From SFLA01 sp045595165 (GTDB lineage Bacteria > Bacillota > Clostridia > Oscillospirales > CAG-382): DNA of 44,147 nucleotides. The stretch is taken from assembly GCA_045595165.1 (NCBI GenBank), contig JAZNZY010000034.1, positions 1-44,147 on the forward strand, given 5' to 3'. The position numbers were made by a program, and so were the translations under genes. Positions 13,628 through 22,220 of this stretch are shown here, piece by piece. How positions within the stretch are numbered: the first letter of the stretch is position 1; every line of letters starts with the position of its first letter. The notes below the pieces were generated by a model, which did not search any database, had not been told where the DNA came from, and saw only the letters and a list, made by a program, of their open reading frames with translations.

Positions 13628-15388
13628 ATGTATAACAACTGGTCCCTTGATGTACTTTACCGCGGAATTGACGATCCCAAGCTTGAAACTGATATGAAGC
13701 GTTTTGAAGAGCTTTTAAGCCTTCGCAGCAAAGCAGTGGAAGCCCTTGATGTAAACAATGCCGCCGCATCTCTTCGACGTGTTATTGAGGTTAATGAAGA
13801 GCTTAGGGTTCTGGTGCGCAGTCTAGCGGGATATTTCAGTCTTCGCCGCTCTGCCGACAGTTCCGATGCGCAGGGCGCACCTTATCAAACCAAGATATCC
13901 ACTATGCTCGCTTCTACCACAGAGGACAACGTGAAGTTCGAAAAATTCGCAGGAACTCTTGAAAACTTGGAAAGCGTGATCGAATCCGATGAAGTCCTTT
14001 CACAGTACAAATTCTATTTTGAAGAGATCAAAAACGATATGTCACATATGATGAGCGACGAAGCGGAAGCGCTTTTTGCCAAAATGAACATATCCGGCGG
14101 CAGAGCCTGGGGCGACCTATACTCTTACCTTATCTCGAAGGTTAAAGTGGAGTACAACGGCGAAACCACCTCCCTTCCCTTTATCCGCGGACTTGCGGAC
14201 AGCGAGGATGGGGCAGTGAGAAAATCTGCCTTTGAAGCGGAGCTTGCCTGCTACGACAAGATAAAGGATTCTATCGCTTTCGCTCTTAACAGCATAAAAG
14301 CCCAGGTAAACCTGGAAGCGGAGCTTCGCGGATACGAAGATCCTCTTGCTATGACCTTGGATAGATCCCGCATGAAGAAAGCCACCCTTGACGCAATGCT
14401 TGAAGCAATGCGTGAAGCGATGCCCGCTTTCAGAAAATATCTGCGCCACAAGGCAAAACTTCTGGGATACGAAAACGGACTTCCCTGGTATGAAATACTG
14501 GCTCCTATGGGCAAGGCAGGCAGTGAAAACTTTACCGCAGAGGGCGCCCACCAATATCTGGTAGAGCATTTTTCATCCTTTGCGCCCGATCTTGCGGAAA
14601 TGGTAGATAGAGCCTTTAAGGAAGAATGGATCGATTTTTATCCCCGCGCAGGCAAGGTAGGCGGTGCTTTCTGCTCCAACCTTCCCTTTGTGGGACAGAG
14701 CAGAATTCTCACAAACTTTTCCGGCAGCTTTGGTTCGGTGGTAACTCTCGCTCACGAGCTGGGCCACGCATACCACGGACAGCAGATACAGTGCCACCGT
14801 CCCCTTAATACCGGCTACACTATGCCCGTTGCCGAAACCGCATCCAACTTTAACGAGCTTATTATAGTTAACGATGCTATCAGCAAAGCCGAAGGCGAAG
14901 AAAAGATACAGCTTATCGAAAGCCAGATTCAGGATTCGACCCAGATCATCGTTGATATTTATTCCCGTTTCCTGTTTGAGGACGAGGTTATCCGCCGCAG
15001 AAAGGACACCTTCCTTTATGCGGATGAGCTTGAAAAGATAATGATAAACGCCCAAAAGGAAGCCTACGGCGACGGACTTGATCCCGATTATCTCCATCCT
15101 TATATGTGGTGCTGTAAGAGCCACTACTACAGCGCAGGGCTGAGCTATTATAACTTTCCCTATGCGTTCGGCGGACTTTTCTCCCGCGGACTTTACGCAA
15201 AATATCTTGAAGAGGGTGATTCATTCCTTCCCAAATACCGCGAGTTGCTCTGTGCCACCACGGTTGATACGGTAGAAAACGTAGCCGCCATTGCGGGAAT
15301 AGACCTTACCCGCCCCGAATTCTGGAGAGAAAGTTTAAAGACCATTACCGACCAGATCGAAATGTTTATCGAAGAAACAAGCAAATAA
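13628..15388 (+). CDS. pepF: Oligoendopeptidase F (M3 family)
   Basis: 586 residues, matching the M3B oligoendopeptidase F family. The zinc motif is HELGH (376-380) within LAHELGHAYHG; the third ligand Glu lies in the following PVAETASNFNE helix. The C-terminal YYNFPYAFG and FSRGLYAKY stretch is also typical. It cleaves short peptides in the cytosol. AGAAGGAG at 13612-13619 gives a good ribosome site 8 nt before the ATG. It is monocistronic: divergent from the operon at 13440 and ended by three REP-like hairpins and a terminator. Confidence 0.96.
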   Translation: MYNNWSLDVLYRGIDDPKLETDMKRFEELLSLRSKAVEALDVNNAAASLRRVIEVNEELRVLVRSLAGYFSLRRSADSSDAQGAPYQTKISTMLASTTEDNVKFEKFAGTLENLESVIESDEVLSQYKFYFEEIKNDMSHMMSDEAEALFAKMNISGGRAWGDLYSYLISKVKVEYNGETTSLPFIRGLADSEDGAVRKSAFEAELACYDKIKDSIAFALNSIKAQVNLEAELRGYEDPLAMTLDRSRMKKATLDAMLEAMREAMPAFRKYLRHKAKLLGYENGLPWYEILAPMGKAGSENFTAEGAHQYLVEHFSSFAPDLAEMVDRAFKEEWIDFYPRAGKVGGAFCSNLPFVGQSRILTNFSGSFGSVVTLAHELGHAYHGQQIQCHRPLNTGYTMPVAETASNFNELIIVNDAISKAEGEEKIQLIESQIQDSTQIIVDIYSRFLFEDEVIRRRKDTFLYADELEKIMINAQKEAYGDGLDPDYLHPYMWCCKSHYYSAGLSYYNFPYAFGGLFSRGLYAKYLEEGDSFLPKYRELLCATTVDTVENVAAIAGIDLTRPEFWRESLKTITDQIEMFIEETSK

Positions 15389-15392
15389 AAAT

Positions 15393-15427
15393 CACCCCAA
15401 GAAGCCTGACGGCTTCTCGGGGACCCC
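15393..15427. repeat. REP-like palindrome 2
   Basis: CACCCCAAGAAGCC pairs with GGCTTCTCGGGG around TGAC. First of three tandem palindromes after pepF; the same family occurs at 3407, 28971 and 41595. Confidence 0.75.
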
Positions 15428-15436
15428 GAATAAAAA

Positions 15437-15470
15437 CACCCCTAAAATCCTGCGGATTTTTGGGGACTCC
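15437..15470. repeat. REP-like palindrome 3
   Basis: CCCCTAAAATCC pairs with GGATTTTTGGGG around TGC-type loop bases. Nearly identical to palindrome 4 beside it, including the flanking AATAAAAACA. Confidence 0.75.
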
Positions 15471-15479
15471 GAATAAAAA

Positions 15480-15516
15480 CACCCCTAAAATCCTACGGAT
15501 TTTTGGGGACCCCGAT
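15480..15516. repeat. REP-like palindrome 4
   Basis: Near copy of palindrome 3; the loop differs by one base (CTACGG against CTGCGG), which suggests a recent tandem duplication. Confidence 0.75.
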
Positions 15517-15524
15517 AAAGCAAG

Positions 15525-15560
15525 AAAGTCTGTCCAATAAAGGACAGACTTTTTATTATT
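15525..15560. terminator. Bidirectional terminator between pepF and the flavin reductase-like gene
   Basis: AAAGTCTGTCC pairs with GGACAGACTTT around a 6-nt loop. T-runs follow on the plus strand and A-runs precede it, so it can serve the convergent genes on both sides. Confidence 0.85.
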
Positions 15561-16482
15561 TTTTATTCTTTTCCTTTGCGCGCTTATCGTTTATGATCTG
15601 CATATGCTCGGCGGTGATAAGGTCTACGCCGTTTTCCTTTGCCCAATCCACGCATCCCTTAAGCACGAGAGGCAGGAACACTCTGGGAACGCCGAGAACG
15701 GTTTGCAGAGCTTCATCGGTAAATTTAACCTTATCGTCGGCACGGTCTGCGGCATAGCGAACGGATTCAAGGGATGCCTTTCTCATTTGCAAAAGCTCGG
15801 CTCTCATCTTCGTTTTTCTGTGGAACCAGAAGTTTTTGGAATCGCGGTAGCCGTAGTCAACGGGAAGGGGCGGAAAATCCTTTGCCCGCACGCCGTTGAT
15901 AATAGCATCCGAATATTTCTTTTTCATCAAGATCTTATCCACACGGAGAATAAAGTGAGCACCGAACTTGCTGGTGATACCGTTGAAATCGTGATACGGT
16001 CCTTCGTATCCGTTCAATTCACCCGGCACGTCTTTATCAGCGCCGTCCAGCTCGCGCATCCAGGTACATTCGATTGCCTGAATGGCATCTGTAAGCACCA
16101 TAGGTCTTTTTTCGCCGGTTTCTTCTTCGATCATACTCTTTTCCAGTTTGAATTTGCATTTGGGCATCTTATCCGAGGGCTTATCGCCGGGCCAGGAAAG
16201 CTTGACCGCTTCCTTGAAAGAAGAGGGCTTATCATCAATAAAATTAAGGGTGCATTTGCCGTTTCGAAGTATATTCTGGGCGGTGTTGGAGGAATTACGG
16301 CAGCACAAAAGCATTGCATAGTAATCCTTACCTGCAACGTAATAGGGCTGAACGAGAGAATACGGGCCGAGGGTCGTGGTTCCGTCCTCGCAAAGGGTGC
16401 TGATTATAACGGTGGGCATAGGGAAATAAAGGGAGGTCTGATAAAAATTGTCTACAATTCTGAGGTTTTCAAAGCTGCTCAT
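15556..16482 (-). CDS. Flavin reductase-like protein with a PCP_red-like C-terminal domain
   Basis: 308 residues. The first half resembles the FMN-binding split barrel of flavin reductases (PTVIISTLCEDG, GPYSLVQPY, RNSSNTAQNILRNG, TLNFI). The last 55 residues (KFTDEALQTVLGVP ... NGVDLITAEHM) have the pattern of the small PCP_red domain, first named from a protochlorophyllide reductase subunit and often found on redox proteins. So it is likely an FMN-dependent redox protein with an added C-terminal module; partner and substrate are unknown. AAGGAG lies 9 nt before the ATG. It is the last gene of a five-gene minus-strand group that starts at 18819. Confidence 0.65.
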   Translation of the reverse strand: MSSFENLRIVDNFYQTSLYFPMPTVIISTLCEDGTTTLGPYSLVQPYYVAGKDYYAMLLCCRNSSNTAQNILRNGKCTLNFIDDKPSSFKEAVKLSWPGDKPSDKMPKCKFKLEKSMIEEETGEKRPMVLTDAIQAIECTWMRELDGADKDVPGELNGYEGPYHDFNGITSKFGAHFILRVDKILMKKKYSDAIINGVRAKDFPPLPVDYGYRDSKNFWFHRKTKMRAELLQMRKASLESVRYAADRADDKVKFTDEALQTVLGVPRVFLPLVLKGCVDWAKENGVDLITAEHMQIINDKRAKEKNKK

Positions 16483-16525
16483 AATTTTATCTCCTTAAAT
16501 TTTGTGTTGTTTAATTATTCTTTTT

Positions 16526-16849
16526 TCAAATATAAATCAAAAATTGCTCCTCGGGATCACAACCGTTGATTTCCGATATGGTAACTTCATCCCAAATTTC
16601 AAAAAGTGATCTTCCGTCAAACACTTTTGCAGACACAAACTCTTCAAAGGTGCAGTATTCAAATGCATTGTTGCCGTCCTCGGTAAGTCCGAACCAATAT
16701 AGATCTGCTTTTGACTTTTCTTCGGGCATTTTGCCCATCCAGCAAGAACTGAATTTTTCGCGCTTCTTTACCGAAAAAGCAATTTCAACGCAGTACATTC
16801 CTTCTGTTTCGAAGGACATCAGTTGTTTGAACTTCTCAAATGTTATCAT
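16526..16849 (-). CDS. Small hypothetical protein
   Basis: 107 residues, acidic and rich in aromatic residues, with no signal peptide or membrane segment. I recognise no domain. AAAGGA stands 8-9 nt before the ATG, and it is spaced 25 bp from the methyltransferase gene before it, so it is likely co-transcribed and real. The pattern of short conserved-looking strands (YCVEIAFS, DLYWFGL, DEVTISEI) suggests a compact alpha/beta protein. Confidence 0.65.
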   Translation of the reverse strand: MITFEKFKQLMSFETEGMYCVEIAFSVKKREKFSSCWMGKMPEEKSKADLYWFGLTEDGNNAFEYCTFEEFVSAKVFDGRSLFEIWDEVTISEINGCDPEEQFLIYI

Positions 16850-16874
16850 TTTAGTTTTCCTTTCTTTTTCTTAT

Positions 16875-17471
16875 TCACATTATCGGCAGGCGGAAGATCA
16901 TTATTCGTTCCCTGCTGTCGTTGCCATCAAAAAGATCGGTACAGTCTATCTCATCGTAAAAATCCAATTCATCCACCGCGGCGAGATAGCACATATATTC
17001 GTCCGACGGAAAATAGAAAAACAAAAACATTTCTCTGGGATTTGCGTAATAAGATTCAAGTATTTTTGCCATAACAGATTGCAAAATCTCCACGGAAAAA
17101 GGGTTGAAGAAATAGCATCTGTTAACTTCACACGGGACTTCAAATTCTTCTGCCCGCCCACAGACAAAGTCCGCTTTTACACGCGCTGTCTTTTGATTTT
17201 CCACAGCGCGGTTATAAATTCGCTCGTCATATTCGATACCTATTGTTTTGGATTTCGTCCGGTAAGAAAGGAAAAAGGACACCCGCCCTTTTCCGCAGCC
17301 GTAATCCAAAACCACATCTCCCTTGCGGATAAGACCGCAGTTTGCCAAACGCTCCAAAACGCTGTATGGCGTGGGCTCGTAGGGGTAACGGTAATTATCG
17401 GAATTCGTATCGTCCCTGCCGCTTGTTTTTATATGCAAAAGCTTATCCCGGGTGTTTTCGTTTTCTGTCAT
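16875..17471 (-). CDS. Class I SAM-dependent methyltransferase
   Basis: 198 residues. Motif I is VLDYGCGKGR (54-63), and motif II is an acidic end of strand 2 (TIGIEYDE). The post-motif FFNPFS takes the place usually held by NPPY or similar, which is typical of a group of small uncharacterised methyltransferases in Clostridia. The substrate is unknown. It starts 18 bp after the SDR gene with only a weak ribosome site, so coupled translation is likely. Confidence 0.82.
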   Translation of the reverse strand: MTENENTRDKLLHIKTSGRDDTNSDNYRYPYEPTPYSVLERLANCGLIRKGDVVLDYGCGKGRVSFFLSYRTKSKTIGIEYDERIYNRAVENQKTARVKADFVCGRAEEFEVPCEVNRCYFFNPFSVEILQSVMAKILESYYANPREMFLFFYFPSDEYMCYLAAVDELDFYDEIDCTDLFDGNDSRERIMIFRLPIM

Positions 17472-17489
17472 TGTTTTTCGTCCGATTCA

Positions 17490-18287
17490 TCAGGTTTTAA
17501 GTATCAGTTTTATTATCCAAAGCTGTGTTCGCTTTGGCAAAGCGTTTAACATAATCAGCAGCGGATTGCGGTTGATGCTATATGCAAAACGGGGGTTACG
17601 CTTGCCGAGGATCTTCTTCACCTTATCCGCAATGCGGGAGGGGTCCACGCTTCTTGCCTCTACACGGTCCACAATTCCTTTAAACCGTTTGGCGTTGCAG
17701 GAATAAAGAGAGGTGTTTTTGCAGAAACGGTCCAAAGCATCGGTGGAAACGCCCAGCATACCCGTGGACACCGCCCCTGCGCGAAGTACGCTTACCTTTA
17801 TGTCCTTTAACTGCAGTTCCATCCTAAGGGAATACGCATACTTATCCAGTGCACTCTTGGTAACTGCGTATATGCCGGTAAAAGGAAGGGGATCGAGCGG
17901 GGCAAGCTCGCTGGTAGTGATCAGGATGCGGGAGCCGTTTTTAAGAAGCGGAAGAAAGCACTTGTTTACCAAAAACACGCCGCCAAGGTTGATCTTGAAG
18001 ATTTTTTCAAAGGCGGTCAGATCCATTTCCACCAAGGAATCCAACATATATATCCCCGCAAAATGGATAATGGCAAACAGCTCCTCCGTCTGCCTGCAGA
18101 CAATACGGAATGCGTTTAAAACGCTGTTTTCATCGGTGATATCCGCCTCTATGGGTATAATATTTTCTTCGGTTTCTCCGACGGCTTTGTCCAGTGCAAA
18201 AACGCGGAAGCCGTTTTTCACCAGCGACTTCGCCGTGGCGTATCCCATACCGCCGTATGCGCCCGTGATCAATACAGACGGTTTCAT
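17490..18287 (-). CDS. Short-chain dehydrogenase/reductase
   Basis: 265 residues. The dinucleotide motif is GAYGGMG (9-15), and the catalytic triad is S126, Y140 and K144. The YAVTKSALDKYA helix and the AGAVSTGM stretch match classical SDRs that oxidise or reduce hydroxyl or keto groups with NAD(P). The C-terminus ends in a hydrophobic, basic helix that could associate with the membrane. GAGGGG lies 8-9 nt before the ATG. The substrate cannot be inferred from the neighbours (GNAT upstream, methyltransferase downstream). Confidence 0.88.
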   Translation of the reverse strand: MKPSVLITGAYGGMGYATAKSLVKNGFRVFALDKAVGETEENIIPIEADITDENSVLNAFRIVCRQTEELFAIIHFAGIYMLDSLVEMDLTAFEKIFKINLGGVFLVNKCFLPLLKNGSRILITTSELAPLDPLPFTGIYAVTKSALDKYAYSLRMELQLKDIKVSVLRAGAVSTGMLGVSTDALDRFCKNTSLYSCNAKRFKGIVDRVEARSVDPSRIADKVKKILGKRNPRFAYSINRNPLLIMLNALPKRTQLWIIKLILKT

Positions 18288-18315
18288 TTCAATTCATCCC
18301 CTCGCAACAGATTGA

Positions 18316-18819
18316 TTACAGCTTTATCCAGTACCGCTCGATGATACCGTGTTCGCCCGAAATTTCGTTTTCCAATACGCCTCCGTTTTTTATTATGGTG
18401 CGTTTTGAAGCAACATTATTTTTATCGCAAGTGAGAAGTACCTTTTCTTCTCCGTATTCTTTGCATATTGGCAGTAAAAGACCGAGCATTTCCGTAGCGT
18501 ATCCTTTTTGACGTTCGCTCGGTAAAATGCTGTAGCCGATATTACCGCCGTACTCAAGTAAAAACGGGGTTAACGGACGGCGATAATCGATAATGCCCAC
18601 GACCTTATCATCTTCGGTTCTGATTGCCAGAAAAACCTCTGACGGTACATAGCCCTTCTTTTTTAATCTGGTATCGAAATCCAGCCACTCTTCAAACGAG
18701 CCGACCTCTTCAAGTCCTGCGCATCCGTCAAAGCTATCGCGGTTTAAAATCATAGCTTCTTTATATTGCATAACCTGATCCGCATAAGCAAATGAAGGTC
18801 TGATTAACTTAAGGGACAT
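18316..18819 (-). CDS. GNAT-family N-acetyltransferase
   Basis: 167 residues with the GNAT core: strand 4 plus the acetyl-CoA loop in GGNIGYSILPSERQKGYATEML, then a VLLTCDKNNVASKRTIIKNGG stretch in which the Asn and Lys pattern is typical. The target of acetylation is unknown. A good ribosome site (GGAGG, 9 nt) precedes the ATG. It is the first gene of the group to 15556, 28 bp before the SDR gene. Confidence 0.88.
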   Translation of the reverse strand: MSLKLIRPSFAYADQVMQYKEAMILNRDSFDGCAGLEEVGSFEEWLDFDTRLKKKGYVPSEVFLAIRTEDDKVVGIIDYRRPLTPFLLEYGGNIGYSILPSERQKGYATEMLGLLLPICKEYGEEKVLLTCDKNNVASKRTIIKNGGVLENEISGEHGIIERYWIKL

Positions 18820-18881
18820 TTACAGTGCCTCCGTTAAATTTTTGGTTTTGATCAATGATGTGCCGTAAACGATAATGCCCG

Positions 18882-19208
18882 TTAATCAAGCACTACCGCT
18901 TTTCTCTTTCCGTTTTTGTTTCTGGGATATTCTCTTATCCGCACGATAAAATCAAAATTGACAGCTTCCAAGGTGCCCGATTTTTCGATCAATATACCGC
19001 CCTCGTTCACCTGCTTCAAAACACCGGTGATCTGGGAATTGAAGGTGTAAATTATACACTCTTTTCCTACAAAGCTTTGCGCTAATTCATACATTTGCGT
19101 ATCCTCCTTTTTTCTTTTGTTTATAATACTTTTTAAAACCGCTTTTTCGTTTCTTTTTGTTATGAATATAATGAAAAGCAACAAAAATATCGGAAAATAA
19201 GAACTCAT
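18882..19208 (-). CDS. Small conserved protein with optional membrane anchor (DUF6897-like)
   Basis: Two in-frame starts are each well supported. ATG 19208 has AGGTG 8 nt upstream and yields 108 residues beginning with a transmembrane helix (YFPIFLLLFIIFI) and a basic stretch. ATG 19094 has AAAGGAGGAT 7-8 nt upstream and yields a soluble 70-residue protein (VGKECIIYTFNSQ, GVLKQVNEGGILIEKSG, AVNFDFIVRIREYP) that looks like a small beta-barrel, LSm-like fold. I recall similar 70-residue proteins in Clostridia grouped as DUF6897, with moderate certainty. It follows pilB by 46 bp and is the last gene of the pilus operon. Function unknown. Confidence 0.7.
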   Translation of the reverse strand: MSSYFPIFLLLFIIFITKRNEKAVLKSIINKRKKEDTQMYELAQSFVGKECIIYTFNSQITGVLKQVNEGGILIEKSGTLEAVNFDFIVRIREYPRNKNGKRKAVVLD

Positions 19209-19254
19209 TTTGTTTCACCTATTTTAGTTTGTTTATTTGGGAATGCTTATAAAA

Positions 19255-20943
19255 TCACTCTGCGTTTAACGTCATAAGTTCCCGAATATCGGTCACACCG
19301 TTGAAAACCAGATTTCGACACGAATTCCACAAAGTATCCATACCGTTATCAATACAGATCTTACGCAGTTTTTCCAGATTATTTTCCATCAAAACCGCAG
19401 TTTTTACGTTTTCGTTCATATACATAAGCTCGTGAACCGCAATTCGTCCCTTATAACCGGTATTATTGCAGAATTGGCATCCTTGCGGTCTTGCTATACT
19501 TATGGGCTCGTTAATTCCCAGAATTTCCATTTCCTTGGCGGTGGTACGTCCTTTCTTTTTGCAGACGGGGCACAAGCGTTTTACCAGACGTTGGGCGATA
19601 ACTCCGACGAGAGCATCCGCCACAAGATAATTCGGCACGCCCATATCCTCCAAACGGACGATGGCACCGGGAGCATCGTTGGTATGCAGAGTGCTGAAAA
19701 CCAGATGTCCCGTAATGGCGGAACGGACGGCGATTTCCGCGGTTTCTTCATCGCGTATCTCTCCGATCATAATGATATCCGGATCCTGACGCAATATAGA
19801 ACGGAGGGCAGTTGCAAAGGTCATATTCGCCTTTGTGTTTACCTGCGTCTGGTTGACACCCTGCATAGTATACTCAACGGGGTCCTCTACCGTAACGATA
19901 TTGACTGTAGAATCGTTAACCTCCTTAAGGAAGGAGTACAAAGTGGTCGATTTACCGCAACCGGTAGGACCCGTAAGCAAAATTATACCGTGGGGCTTGG
20001 CAAGCATTTTATCTACCACCACGTTCTCCGCCTCTGTGAAGCCCAGATCGGCACGGGTGAACTGGAAAGAGGTTTTATCCAGAACTCTTATAACGAATTT
20101 CTCGCCGAAAACAGTGGGCAGTGTGGATACGCGGAGATCGAATTCATTGCCGCTTACCGTCATATTGATACGGCCGTCCTGCGGAACTCTGCGCTCTGCG
20201 ATATTCATATTCGCCAGAATTTTAAGACGGGCACAAATGGAAGAATACGCTTCTATGGGAAACTCCGCACGCTGTTGAAGATCTCCGTCGATACGGTAGC
20301 GAACGCGGACAACCTTTTCAAAAGGCTCGATATGAATGTCGCTGGCACGGTACGGAATTGCTTCTTTTATGATAGAATCCACAAAACGAACCGCAGGGTT
20401 ATTTATAACATCGTCCTCCTGAGGGGCGGAGGAGTTCTCCCCAAGACGGGATGCGGCAAGCTGATCGGATTTTTCGCTGTTAAGGTCCTCCAGCGCAGAG
20501 GTGGTAGAAACCACCGCAGAAATTGAATCCACATATCGATCGATCTGCATCGGAGGGACCAATACGTATTCGATTTTGCCGCTGAAGCGGACCGCCAACG
20601 CCGAACGGGTATGGCAGTTGAGTGGTTTACCGGTTGCTACCAGCAAAACTCCGTTTTTATCGTAGCTTATGGGAATGATCTTGTGCTTTTTGAGAAAATC
20701 ATACGTAAACAGATCGAACAAGGACTTGTCAATATCAAGCATATCGATCTCGGCGGAGGGCATACAGTAGTATTCGCCCAAAGCCTCTAATTCAGAGGTT
20801 TCGGTTATGATCTCCTTGGCAAGCAAATAGTCCCGCACGGAAATATTAAGCCGTTTACATTCCGCAAGAATACCGTCAGCTTCTTTACGGCGGACAAGGT
20901 GCTTGTATATATAAAATTGTAAAAGCTCGTAATTGGTATTCAT
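19255..20943 (-). CDS. pilB: Type IV pilus assembly ATPase PilB/GspE
   Basis: 562 residues. The N-terminal T2SSE_N domain covers about 1-140. The ATPase domain has Walker A GPTGCGKST (325-333), the Asp box (EDPVEYTM), Walker B and EIRDEET (395-401), and the His box with FSTLHTNDA. Cys pairs at 458/461 and 489/492 form the usual zinc site of PilB/GspE. It powers pilin assembly from the cytosolic side of the membrane, working with PilC encoded just upstream. No pilT gene is present in the operon. The ribosome site is weak. Confidence 0.96.
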   Translation of the reverse strand: MNTNYELLQFYIYKHLVRRKEADGILAECKRLNISVRDYLLAKEIITETSELEALGEYYCMPSAEIDMLDIDKSLFDLFTYDFLKKHKIIPISYDKNGVLLVATGKPLNCHTRSALAVRFSGKIEYVLVPPMQIDRYVDSISAVVSTTSALEDLNSEKSDQLAASRLGENSSAPQEDDVINNPAVRFVDSIIKEAIPYRASDIHIEPFEKVVRVRYRIDGDLQQRAEFPIEAYSSICARLKILANMNIAERRVPQDGRINMTVSGNEFDLRVSTLPTVFGEKFVIRVLDKTSFQFTRADLGFTEAENVVVDKMLAKPHGIILLTGPTGCGKSTTLYSFLKEVNDSTVNIVTVEDPVEYTMQGVNQTQVNTKANMTFATALRSILRQDPDIIMIGEIRDEETAEIAVRSAITGHLVFSTLHTNDAPGAIVRLEDMGVPNYLVADALVGVIAQRLVKRLCPVCKKKGRTTAKEMEILGINEPISIARPQGCQFCNNTGYKGRIAVHELMYMNENVKTAVLMENNLEKLRKICIDNGMDTLWNSCRNLVFNGVTDIRELMTLNAE

Positions 20944-20969
20944 ATATACACCCGCTTCGGAAAGGAATA

Positions 20970-22190
20970 TCAGTATTTCAGATTTGTCATAATGGTAAGC
21001 ATGGGAGAGTATACGGATATAAACAGCGTACCGACCACTACTCCCATTATAACAAGCATAATGGGTTGCAGTTTTGAAGTAAGCGAATTGAGAGAGGTTT
21101 CTACCTGATTATCAAAAAACACGCAGGAGCGCAGTAACGCATCATCAAGATTGCCGGTTCGTTCACCTATGGTAACCATTTGAAGCATCATCTGAGGGAA
21201 CAATTTATACGTTTCGAAGGCAACGGTGAGGGACATACCCTGACGCACCTGAAATGCTGCTTCGTGAAATTTCTGTTTAAGATAGCGGTTGCTTATGATA
21301 ACCTCTACCGCATCCATAGCGTTGTTAAGATCCATACCGCCGGCAAGAAGCAGACCGAACGCGCGGGCAAAACGGGCGGTGAACAGATTACGCTGAACAG
21401 TCCTGACAAGGGGGATATGCATTACCAATTTATCATAGAAAAATGCACCCGATTTGGTACGGCCGATAAAAACGAGAATAAGCACGGCGGTAACGATAGC
21501 GGCAAGGATAATCTGCCAATAATTCAGCATAAAATCGGACATATCGTACACTGCCTTGGTAAGACCGGTAATTTCCACATTCATCCGTATCATAGCTTCG
21601 CGGAACGTGGGGATAACCCAAAGCATCATAAGAAGCACGATCCCCACAGTCATAGTCAAAAGCATTACAGGATAAGATAAAGCGCCCCTCACCTTGTTCT
21701 TTATGGCACGGTCACTTTCGTAATAATCGGCAAGAGAAGAAAAAACAAGCTCGAATTTACCGCTCAACTCCCCTACCCGCACCATACTGCGGAAAAAGTG
21801 GGGAAATACTTTTTTATGTTTATCCAGCGCAGCAGAAAGAAGCAGACCGCTTTTTACGTCCTCATACACCACCTGCAAAAGCTTGCGGAAATATGAAGAA
21901 TAGGCCTGATTACGCAGGATATCAAGACAATCCAGAATAGGTATACCCGCATTCTGCATAATAGAAAACTGACGGCAAAAGGTTGTAAGCTCCGCCAAGG
22001 ATACCTTGGAACCCACAGACAGCGAAAAGAAAGAAGCCGTGGGAGTATCGTTATCGTATGCCTTGCAGGAGATAAGAAATAAACTCTGCTTTGCAAGCTG
22101 TGCCGCGAGATCATTTTCATCATTGGCGATAAACGTGCCTTTGATCTTTTGCTTTTGCAGATTAACTGCTGTATATTTATATTTCCGCAC
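20970..22190 (-). CDS. pilC: Type IV pilus inner-membrane platform protein PilC/GspF
   Basis: 406 residues with two GspF repeats. Each has the family's FCRQFSIMQNAGIPILDCL or FARAFGLLLAGGMDLNNAM stretch, and three membrane spans lie around residues 170-190, 220-245 and 375-395. It anchors the PilB ATPase in the membrane. The start is GTG at 22190, with GGAGG 7 nt upstream; no ATG in the N-terminus fits better. It is separated from pilD by 30 bp. Confidence 0.95.
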   Translation of the reverse strand: MRKYKYTAVNLQKQKIKGTFIANDENDLAAQLAKQSLFLISCKAYDNDTPTASFFSLSVGSKVSLAELTTFCRQFSIMQNAGIPILDCLDILRNQAYSSYFRKLLQVVYEDVKSGLLLSAALDKHKKVFPHFFRSMVRVGELSGKFELVFSSLADYYESDRAIKNKVRGALSYPVMLLTMTVGIVLLMMLWVIPTFREAMIRMNVEITGLTKAVYDMSDFMLNYWQIILAAIVTAVLILVFIGRTKSGAFFYDKLVMHIPLVRTVQRNLFTARFARAFGLLLAGGMDLNNAMDAVEVIISNRYLKQKFHEAAFQVRQGMSLTVAFETYKLFPQMMLQMVTIGERTGNLDDALLRSCVFFDNQVETSLNSLTSKLQPIMLVIMGVVVGTLFISVYSPMLTIMTNLKY

Positions 22191-22220
22191 TGCAAAGCCT
22201 CCATTTCAAAAGATTAACAA

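Noticed and set aside
15393..15516. Possible CRISPR array (three similar hairpins at regular spacing)
   Set aside because: The repeats are palindromes themselves with only about 10 bp between them, there are no unique spacers of 30 bp or so, and single copies occur elsewhere. REP-like elements fit better.
19432..20526. Open plus-strand frame of about 364 codons
   Set aside because: Antisense to pilB; its sequence has no domain and no ribosome site.
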